DNA of 13,540 bases from WTJX01 sp045106295 (GTDB taxonomy: Bacteria > Bacteroidota > Bacteroidia > Cytophagales > JAAEPT01), in assembly GCA_045106295.1 (NCBI GenBank), contig JBGCEI010000001.1, positions 1 through 13,540 on the forward strand, given 5' to 3'. How positions within the stretch are numbered: the stretch's first letter is position 1; the number at the start of each line of letters is the position of its first letter. The notes under the pieces were generated by a model. That model made no database searches. It saw nothing but the letters and a program-made list of their open reading frames with translations, and was not told the origin of the DNA. This document shows, piece by piece, positions 8,149 through 13,540 of this stretch. The position numbers and the translations under genes are program-made.

Positions 8149-8712
8149 TTAGAATGAATTATTTTTATACAACTGATACAGTTCATTTATTCTCGTTCTA
8201 TTTACAGAGTTTTTAATTTTCATTAAAACCATGTTCTCTTTTATTTCTACAATACTTAAGAATTCAAGTACTATATGATATTGCGTTCTATTCCAGTCAT
8301 GAATTAATATACGTACACTTTTGTTGCATTCTATAATGGTTTTCAAAGTGCATGCTACTCTAAACCTTCCATCAATGAAAACAGTGTCTATTTTTTTTGC
8401 ATCAATCTTTTTAAATATCTCAGAAGAATATTTCTCATATAAATGTCTGTATTCCTCATCTCCAGTAGGATGTCCCCATTCTTTAAGTGGACCTATGTAG
8501 GTGAGTAGTACTCTCAATATTCTGAATTTCTCCATTAATTTAAAATATTTTACTTGTCGCATTACGCTAATCCATTTTTTATCTGATTCAACAGAATACA
8601 CTTTTTTACAATGTTTTAGCGCCAAAACTGTACTCCCTCCAGTACCAAATTCTAAATAATGGGTTGCTTGTTTAAGTGATTTTATCAGTAGATTTTTTTC
8701 TTCATCACTCAT
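8149..8712 (-). CDS. Class I SAM-dependent methyltransferase-fold protein
   Basis: This protein has a Rossmann-type methyltransferase fold and is probably cytoplasmic. Its substrate is unknown; a sugar or glycan is inferred only from its neighbours. YLEFGTGGST (19-28) is the SAM-binding glycine motif I. VYSVESD (38-44) gives the acidic residue expected to hold the ribose. GPLKEWGHPTGDEEY (74-88), VFIDGRFRVACTL (111-123) and ILIHDWNR (135-142) are landmarks of a small family often found beside glycosyltransferase genes. At 187 residues it is compact and has no signal peptide or membrane segment. The ATG at 8710-8712 is the first in frame. The frame is open upstream for 30 codons without another ATG, and homologues begin a little before motif I, so I keep this start. 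The GT-C-like gene follows on the same strand after 107 nt, so they may share a transcript. Confidence 0.72.
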   Translation of the reverse strand: MSDEEKNLLIKSLKQATHYLEFGTGGSTVLALKHCKKVYSVESDKKWISVMRQVKYFKLMEKFRILRVLLTYIGPLKEWGHPTGDEEYRHLYEKYSSEIFKKIDAKKIDTVFIDGRFRVACTLKTIIECNKSVRILIHDWNRTQYHIVLEFLSIVEIKENMVLMKIKNSVNRTRINELYQLYKNNSF

Positions 8713-8826
8713 TATTAATGAATAATCAGCTGTATTTGAGTGACTATATTTATTAATTAATTTAGATATTATCTTTAATATTTTGTGGAGTTTAAATAGT
8801 CTTCATGGGGAGTGAATAAGTAGTAA

Positions 8827-8834
8827 CAAAAGTA
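8827..8834 (-). promoter_or_regulatory. Candidate -7 element for the methyltransferase gene
   Basis: Read on the minus strand, 8834 to 8827 is TACTTTTG, an exact TAnnTTTG, about 115 bp before the ATG at 8712. I find no TTG at the usual -33 distance, so this rests on one element. The same 14-mer, ACAAAAGTAATTAT, surrounds the equivalent match at 8046. Confidence 0.3.
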
Positions 8835-8912
8835 ATTATTTACCTGTCCTTCTTATTAGGAAATTATATTAAATATTAATAATTATCAATTTTAGCTCAT
8901 CTGATTCTTTTT

Positions 8913-8928
8913 TGTGACTCGGTTCACA
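8913..8928. promoter_or_regulatory. Crp/Fnr-like palindrome upstream of the aspC run
   Basis: TGTGA (8913-8917), six bases CTCGGT, then TCACA (8924-8928) is an exact match to the classical TGTGA-N6-TCACA operator. One flanking base also pairs on each side, giving TTGTGA and TCACAA arms. Its centre lies about 60-65 bp upstream of the transcription start expected from the TAAATTTG element at 8972. That is where an activating Crp-family dimer often binds. A further half-site TTCACAAT at 8937-8944 repeats 8923-8930 exactly. Regulation by a Crp/Fnr-family protein is inference; none is encoded in the window. Confidence 0.45.
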
Positions 8929-8947
8929 ATTAATACTTCACAATAAA

Positions 8948-8979
8948 TTGAATTATTTGGTTCTAAAACGCTAAATTTG
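8948..8979 (+). promoter_or_regulatory. Bacteroidota-type promoter for aspC-hldA-trkH
   Basis: TAAATTTG at 8972-8979 is an exact TAnnTTTG, the -7 element used by the main Bacteroidota sigma factor. A TTG at 8948-8950 lies 21 nt upstream, close to the usual -33 spacing. The expected start near 8984-8986 leaves a short leader of about 14 nt before the ATG at 8999. The leader has no clear Shine-Dalgarno sequence, which is normal in this phylum. Confidence 0.5.
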
Positions 8980-8998
8980 CAATCTTAAATTTTGATAG

Positions 8999-10222
8999 AT
9001 GCAAACAACAGTAATTACTCCAGAAATTGCAGATAGAGTAAACCGAATGGAAGAGTCGGCAACTTTAGCGATGACTCAAAAGGCAAGAGAACTTGCCGCT
9101 GAAGGAAATAATGTGATTAGTCTTAGTGTAGGGGAACCAGATTTTGATACGCCGACCTACGTAAAAGATGCCGCAAAAAAAGCAATAGACGAAGGGTGGT
9201 CGTCGTATTCGCCTGTTCCAGGTTATCCTGAATTACGAAAAGCGATTGTATCGAAATTAAAAAGAGATAATGGGATTGACTGTACGGTAGACAATATTGT
9301 GGTTTCTACTGGGGCAAAACAATCGTTAGCTAATGTTATCATGAGCGTGGTAAACCCAGCTGACGAAGTTATCATTTTAGCACCTTACTGGGTAAGTTAT
9401 AGTGAGATGGTTAATCTAGCAGGAGGTAAATCTATTATAATAGAAAGTGACATTTCTACTGATTTCACTCCTTCTTTGGATGAAATAGAGGGAGCTATTA
9501 CTGATAAGACAAAAGTAATTATGTTTTCTTCTCCTAGTAATCCTACTGGAGCATTGTACAGCAAAGAATACTTAGAGAAATTAGCGGCTTTAGTAAGTAA
9601 GCATCCTAATATCATTATTCTAGCAGACGAAATCTACGAATATATTAATTACGTAGGCGGTCATGAAAGTATTGCTACTATTCCAAGCGTGAAAGATCAG
9701 GTAGTTACGGTGAATGGTTTTTCTAAAGGTTTTGCCATGACTGGTTGGAGAGTTGGTTACATCTGTGCGCCAGTATGGTTGGCTAAAGCTACTAATAAAA
9801 TTCAAGGGCAAGTTACTTCAGGAACCTGTTCTATTGCACAGAGGGCATCAATTACTGCGTATGAAGATGTAACGAATCTAGAAAAGTGTACGTCAGAAAT
9901 GAAAGAAGCTTACGTTAGAAGAAGAGACCTTATGGTTTCTTTAGCGAAAGAAATCCCTGGAATAGAAGTGAACGTTCCTCAAGGAGCTTTTTATATCTTT
10001 CCAGATGTGAGTAGCTATTTTGGTAAGAGCACACCTAATGGAGATAAAATTGCAAATGCTAGTGATTTGGCAATGTATATTTTAAATACAGCATACGTAG
10101 CCACCGTTACTGGGGCAGCATTTGGGTCGCCAAATAATATTAGGATTTCGTATGCTGCGGCAGACGAAAAAATTGTGGAAGCGATGAACAGAATAAAGGA
10201 ATGTTTATCTAAACTAGCTTAA
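8999..10222 (+). CDS. aspC: Aspartate aminotransferase, class I (subgroup Ib type)
   Basis: This PLP-dependent cytoplasmic enzyme exchanges amino groups between aspartate and 2-oxoglutarate, giving oxaloacetate and glutamate. All the fold-type I residues are present: Trp131 in PYWVSY, Asn181 in SNPTG, Asp210 and Tyr213 in LADEIY, the Schiff-base Lys243 in GFSKGFAMTGW, Arg251, and the carboxylate-binding Arg382 in IRISY. Lys107 in STGAKQSL matches the lysine that Thermus-type (Ib) enzymes use for the side-chain carboxylate, which favours an acidic substrate. Some Ib enzymes also accept prephenate, so that activity is possible. At 407 residues it is of normal length. It is the first gene of a tight run, with hldA 8 nt downstream, and is preceded by a promoter and a Crp-like palindrome. 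The symbol is by family; substrate preference is inferred. Confidence 0.9.
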   Translation: MQTTVITPEIADRVNRMEESATLAMTQKARELAAEGNNVISLSVGEPDFDTPTYVKDAAKKAIDEGWSSYSPVPGYPELRKAIVSKLKRDNGIDCTVDNIVVSTGAKQSLANVIMSVVNPADEVIILAPYWVSYSEMVNLAGGKSIIIESDISTDFTPSLDEIEGAITDKTKVIMFSSPSNPTGALYSKEYLEKLAALVSKHPNIIILADEIYEYINYVGGHESIATIPSVKDQVVTVNGFSKGFAMTGWRVGYICAPVWLAKATNKIQGQVTSGTCSIAQRASITAYEDVTNLEKCTSEMKEAYVRRRDLMVSLAKEIPGIEVNVPQGAFYIFPDVSSYFGKSTPNGDKIANASDLAMYILNTAYVATVTGAAFGSPNNIRISYAAADEKIVEAMNRIKECLSKLA

Positions 10223-10230
10223 GAAAACAA

Positions 10231-11217
10231 ATGTCTTCTGCAGAAAAAATAATAGCCGGATTTAGCAATCTTAAAGTTTTGATCATTGGTGATGTAATGA
10301 TTGATTCTTACCTCTGGGGGAAAACATCTCGTATTTCGCCAGAGGCACCCGTTCCTGTAATAGATGTAGAAAAACGAGAAAAGCGTTTGGGAGGTGCTGC
10401 TAATGTGGCATTGAACATTAAAGCATTAGGAGCAGAGCCTATCTTATGTTCTGTTGTAGGGAAATCAGGGAATGGAGATGAATTCCTGAATTTGCTTTCT
10501 GCTCAGCAATTACGATCTGATGGAATATTACAATCTGAAGAACGTAAAACGACTGTTAAGCATAGAATAATAGCTTCTTCTCAGCAATTACTTAGAGTGG
10601 ACGAAGAATCTACGAATGATATTTCGGAAAGTGAATACCTTTCTTTAATAAGTAACATTACACATATGCTTCATGAAGTAGATGTAGTGATTTTTGAAGA
10701 TTATGATAAAGGTTGTATTACCCCACAGCTAATCGAACAAACAGTAAAGAAGGCGAATGAGTTAAGCATTCCCACAGTAGTAGATCCCAAAAAGAAAAAT
10801 TTCTTGCATTATAAAGGAGTTACTTTATTCAAACCTAATCTAAAAGAAATTACAGAAGGATTGAATATAGTAATAGACCCTACCAGTAAAGAGAGTATTG
10901 ATGGGGCTAATAAGGAATTAAAAGATACTCTTGGTCACGAACATACGTTGATTACACTATCAGAGCATGGCGTTTATTTTAGTAGTGATAATAAGAGTAT
11001 GACAATACCTGCCCATTTGCGAAAAATAGCAGATGTATCTGGAGCAGGAGACACGGTAGTCAGTGTTGCAGCTCTTTGCTTAGCTTCTGGAGTAGAGCAT
11101 GCTACTATTGCAGAAATTTCTAATTTAGCAGGAGGTTTAGTCTGTGAATATTTGGGCGTTAAGTCAATAGAAAAAGAACGCCTACAGCAAGAAATTGAAT
11201 CCAATCAGTTACTTTAG
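10231..11217 (+). CDS. hldA: D-glycero-beta-D-manno-heptose-7-phosphate kinase (stand-alone HldE kinase domain)
   Basis: This PfkB/ribokinase-family kinase phosphorylates heptose 7-phosphate at C1, on the route to ADP-heptose for lipopolysaccharide core. The N-terminal block GDVMIDSYLWG (20-30) followed by SRISPEAPVPV (33-43) and LGGAANVALNI (53-63) matches the kinase half of E. coli HldE nearly residue for residue. DVSGAGDT (268-275) is the anion hole and catalytic base, Asp274. The 328 residues end after the kinase domain, so the nucleotidyltransferase half of bifunctional HldE is absent and would have to be encoded elsewhere. Isomerase, phosphatase and epimerase genes of the pathway are not in the window. 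It starts 8 nt after aspC and ends 6 nt before trkH. The family is clear; the heptose substrate is inferred from similarity to HldE, not from context. Confidence 0.83.
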   Translation: MSSAEKIIAGFSNLKVLIIGDVMIDSYLWGKTSRISPEAPVPVIDVEKREKRLGGAANVALNIKALGAEPILCSVVGKSGNGDEFLNLLSAQQLRSDGILQSEERKTTVKHRIIASSQQLLRVDEESTNDISESEYLSLISNITHMLHEVDVVIFEDYDKGCITPQLIEQTVKKANELSIPTVVDPKKKNFLHYKGVTLFKPNLKEITEGLNIVIDPTSKESIDGANKELKDTLGHEHTLITLSEHGVYFSSDNKSMTIPAHLRKIADVSGAGDTVVSVAALCLASGVEHATIAEISNLAGGLVCEYLGVKSIEKERLQQEIESNQLL

Positions 11218-11223
11218 CAACGT

Positions 11224-13032
11224 ATGTTGTCTATAGAGAAGGTAAATAATTTTTTATATAGTAGTAAGTCAAAAGTCCTTTCGGCTAGTAAGTGGATTAC
11301 ATTTGCTAGTTCTATCTTAGCCTTTATTCTTGTTTTTTATGAGAACGGTTTTTTCGTTCCAGACAGTCATGTAAGGCATATCAGAGAAATTTTTGATGCT
11401 GTATTGATTATTTTTGTTATCTATTATTTAGTACAATTAGTTTATAGTTTTCAAAGAGTCAATTTTTTGAAGGAGACGTGGATTCAAGCTGTTCTTATGG
11501 TATTTATTACTGTGATTAGCGTGAGTAAACTAATGTTTGACCATAGCTTAACCAAAGATGTTTTCGAAATTGTAGATAGTGAACACGCAAACGACCTTTA
11601 CCGGTTTGCGCTTACTGCTGTCATGGTATATTTGGCTGGTTTCGAATTGGTAAAGGTTACAAAATATCTCAACTATTTAGGTATAAAACCAGCAGCTACG
11701 TTTATGCTTAGCTTTTTGATTTTAATAGGCTTAGGTACGGCTTTATTGATGCTCCCAAGAATGACTGTTTCAGAGGGTGGAGCTACCTTCTTGCAGGCTT
11801 TATTTACTTCGGTAAGTGCATCGTGTGTTACAGGGCTAGCAGTAGTAGATACAGGCTCTTTTTTTACACTAAAAGGACAAATAGTGATCCTCATGTTATT
11901 TCAAATGGGGGGAATAGGAATTGTTTCTTTTGCTACCTTTTTTGCTACCTTTTTAAAAAAAGGAGTTGGTTTAAAACATCAAGTCATTATTCAGAATTTT
12001 TTGAATAGTGAGTCCCTTTCATCGTCCAAAACGTTATTACGTCAGGTTATTATCATAACATTACTTATTGAGTTAATTGCGTCGGTTTCTATTTATTTTA
12101 CCTGGGGAGATAAAGTGGTTTTTCATGGGGTAGCCCAAAAAGTGTTTTATTCTATTTTTCATGGGGTCTCTGCATTTTGTAATGCTGGGTTTAGTTTATT
12201 CCCTAATAGCTTTTACCAAGAAGTTCTTCAGAAGTCTTATTTATTACATATTGTATTAGCTATTACTATCATTGTTGGGAGCTTAGGGTTTTCTACTGTT
12301 CAAGATATTTTATCACCAAAAAATTTAAGAGATCGTTTAAATAATCCTTGGAAAGAATGGGCTGTTGGAACAAAGATATCGGTATACACCGCTTTGATAT
12401 TGATTGCTGTTGGGACACTAGTCTTTTTTCTACTAGAAAAAGGGAATGTTCATACCCTTAAAGGGGTATCGTACTTTGAACAAATTATAGGTGCTTTTTT
12501 TCAATCTGTTACAGCTAGAACAGCAGGATTCAATACAATTGATATTGGGTCTATGATGATTCCGTCACTTATCTTTATGATTTTTTTAATGTTCATTGGT
12601 GCATCATCAGGTTCAACAGGTGGCGGAATAAAAACGTCTACTTTTTTGATTATTGTAGTATCGGCTATAGGGACAATTAAAGGAAAGAAAAATATTGAAT
12701 TAGGCAGAAGAACAATATCTACTGATTTGATTAATAAAGCATTCTCAGTCTTTGTATTTGCAGCTACCTACAATCTTATTATGATTTTCCTGCTCACTAT
12801 TACAGAATCTCATTTACCTATCCTTAGTATTGTATTTGAGCAAATATCAGCTTTTGCTACCGTAGGTTTAACTACGGGAGTTACGACTGATTTGTCTGTA
12901 GGCGGCAAACTGATTATTATTACATCTATGTTTATAGGGCGAATAGGTACGCTTACATTAGCGTTAGCATTAAGTAATAGATCTAAGTGTAATACATATG
13001 AGTACCCTAAAGCCCATATTATGGTTGGGTAA
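11224..13032 (+). CDS. trkH: TrkH/KtrB-family potassium uptake subunit with extended N-terminus
   Basis: This is the membrane-spanning pore subunit of a Trk/Ktr potassium transporter. All four pore-loop filters are recognisable, each with its key glycine: SASCVTGL (198-205), SAFCNAGF (316-323), TARTAGFN (430-437) and SAFATVGLT (542-550). GASSGSTGGGIKTST (459-473) is the loop in the third repeat and GRIGTLTLALAL (572-583) is the C-terminal family motif, with Thr where Pro is usual. The core begins with the helix at about 158-180. Before it lie about 150 residues with roughly four more hydrophobic segments (24-40, 56-75, 87-104, 126-142). That makes the protein 602 residues against about 450-490 for typical KtrB/TrkH. 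The cytoplasmic TrkA/KtrA partner is not in the window. FATF is duplicated at 236-243. It starts 6 nt after hldA. Confidence 0.9.
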   Translation: MLSIEKVNNFLYSSKSKVLSASKWITFASSILAFILVFYENGFFVPDSHVRHIREIFDAVLIIFVIYYLVQLVYSFQRVNFLKETWIQAVLMVFITVISVSKLMFDHSLTKDVFEIVDSEHANDLYRFALTAVMVYLAGFELVKVTKYLNYLGIKPAATFMLSFLILIGLGTALLMLPRMTVSEGGATFLQALFTSVSASCVTGLAVVDTGSFFTLKGQIVILMLFQMGGIGIVSFATFFATFLKKGVGLKHQVIIQNFLNSESLSSSKTLLRQVIIITLLIELIASVSIYFTWGDKVVFHGVAQKVFYSIFHGVSAFCNAGFSLFPNSFYQEVLQKSYLLHIVLAITIIVGSLGFSTVQDILSPKNLRDRLNNPWKEWAVGTKISVYTALILIAVGTLVFFLLEKGNVHTLKGVSYFEQIIGAFFQSVTARTAGFNTIDIGSMMIPSLIFMIFLMFIGASSGSTGGGIKTSTFLIIVVSAIGTIKGKKNIELGRRTISTDLINKAFSVFVFAATYNLIMIFLLTITESHLPILSIVFEQISAFATVGLTTGVTTDLSVGGKLIIITSMFIGRIGTLTLALALSNRSKCNTYEYPKAHIMVG

Positions 13033-13038
13033 TTAATG

Positions 13039-13540
13039 CTACCAGAATTTTAGTTTCTTTTTCTTTTTACGTGAGTCTATTTTTTTCCCTTTTACCTTTC
13101 CTAATACCGTAGCCACCGTAGCATCCCCTGTTACATTTACAACTGTTCTACACATATCTAAAATTCTATCAGGAGCCATTATTAAGGCAATTCCTGCGGT
13201 AGGTATGCCTTCTGTTTCTAATACGACCGCTAACATCACAATACCTGCTCCAGGAACACCAGCGGCACCAATAGAAGCGAGTAAAGCAGTAAATAAAATA
13301 GCTAACTGTTGAGTGAAGGTGAGATCTATTCCAAATGTTTGTGCTATAAAAACGGCAGCTACTGCCTGATACAGACTAGTACCATCCATATTCATAGTAG
13401 CCCCTACAGGAAGTACAAAGCTAGATACTTCTTCAGGGACTTTTAAGTTTTTCTCTACATTCTTCATCGTTACAGGAAGCGTAGCAGAACTAGAACTCGT
13501 AGAGAACGCAAGTAATTGTGCTGGGCGTATTCCTTTAAAG
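13039..13540 (-). CDS. Dicarboxylate/amino acid:cation symporter (DAACS), N-terminal part beyond window edge
   Basis: This is the C-terminal 166 residues of an inner-membrane sodium- or proton-coupled carrier for acidic amino acids or C4-dicarboxylates (GltP/DctA/GltPh family). The frame is open to the right edge, so the true start lies outside. The landmarks run in order. FSTSSSSATLPVT (rc of about 13468-13506) is the serine-rich tip of hairpin 1. NMDGT is the helix 7 cation-site motif, and GVPGAGIVML is hairpin 2. DRILDMCRTVVNVTGD is helix 8; its Asp binds the amino group and its Arg the side-chain carboxylate in characterised members. The Arg favours an acidic substrate. The tail is rich in lysine. 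It converges with trkH, with 6 nt between stop codons, so no separate terminator fits between them. Confidence 0.92.
   Translation of the reverse strand, partial: FKGIRPAQLLAFSTSSSSATLPVTMKNVEKNLKVPEEVSSFVLPVGATMNMDGTSLYQAVAAVFIAQTFGIDLTFTQQLAILFTALLASIGAAGVPGAGIVMLAVVLETEGIPTAGIALIMAPDRILDMCRTVVNVTGDATVATVLGKVKGKKIDSRKKKKKLKFW

Noticed and set aside
8713..8802. Possible longer N-terminus for the methyltransferase, since the frame is open for 30 codons upstream
   Set aside because: There is no in-frame ATG in the extension, its predicted residues look like low-complexity AT-rich translation, and the annotated start already suits the family.
9397..9811. Minus-strand open frames within aspC, and similar ones inside hldA and trkH
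   Set aside because: Shadows of clear coding sequences on the other strand with no supporting motif or start context.
1..13540. CRISPR arrays, tRNA or rRNA genes, insertion sequences, attachment sites, toxin-antitoxin or defence genes
   Set aside because: I looked for repeat-spacer periodicity, tRNA-like cloverleaf ends, terminal inverted repeats, transposase or integrase motifs and small paired genes, and saw none.

Overview
The window reads as a chromosomal segment of a low-GC member of the Bacteroidota. The evidence is a type IX secretion (T9SS) porU-porV pair, weak or absent Shine-Dalgarno sequences, and one exact match to the Bacteroidota -7 promoter element TAnnTTTG. I cannot name a genus. 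No rRNA, tRNA, CRISPR array, insertion sequence or phage gene is visible.

Layout, left to right. (1) Positions 1-4317, minus strand: porU, a C25-type peptidase that is the sortase-like enzyme of T9SS, followed by porV, its outer-membrane partner, which is cut off by the left edge. (2) 4566-5225, minus: pssA (phosphatidylserine synthase), which reads from a TTG start. (3) 5457-8712: a very AT-rich three-gene surface-glycan cassette. It holds a DGD-type glycosyltransferase on plus, and on minus a polytopic GT-C-like membrane protein and a class I methyltransferase-fold protein. (4) 8999-13032, plus: a tight run of aspartate aminotransferase, heptose-7-phosphate kinase domain protein and TrkH/KtrB potassium transporter subunit, with 8 and 6 nt between genes. 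(5) 13039-13540, minus: the C-terminal third of a dicarboxylate/acidic amino acid:cation symporter, convergent with trkH across 6 nt.

Much of the window concerns the cell envelope: protein export and anchoring (PorU/PorV), phospholipid head groups (PssA), surface sugars (glycosyltransferase, GT-C protein, heptose kinase) and ion or solute uptake (TrkH, symporter). PorU and PorV are known to act together in the T9SS attachment complex. The aspC-hldA-trkH run is probably one transcript from the promoter near 8948-8979, although the three products share no obvious pathway.

I found no clearly new multi-gene system. The most interesting unexplained signals are non-coding. An exact TGTGA-N6-TCACA palindrome lies upstream of the aspC run, and alternating TGTGA/TCACA half-sites lie in the other divergent intergenic region, so both ends of the glycan cassette carry Crp/Fnr-like sites. 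A 33-nt imperfect hairpin lies between pssA and porU. A run of ten T sits inside the glycosyltransferase gene.
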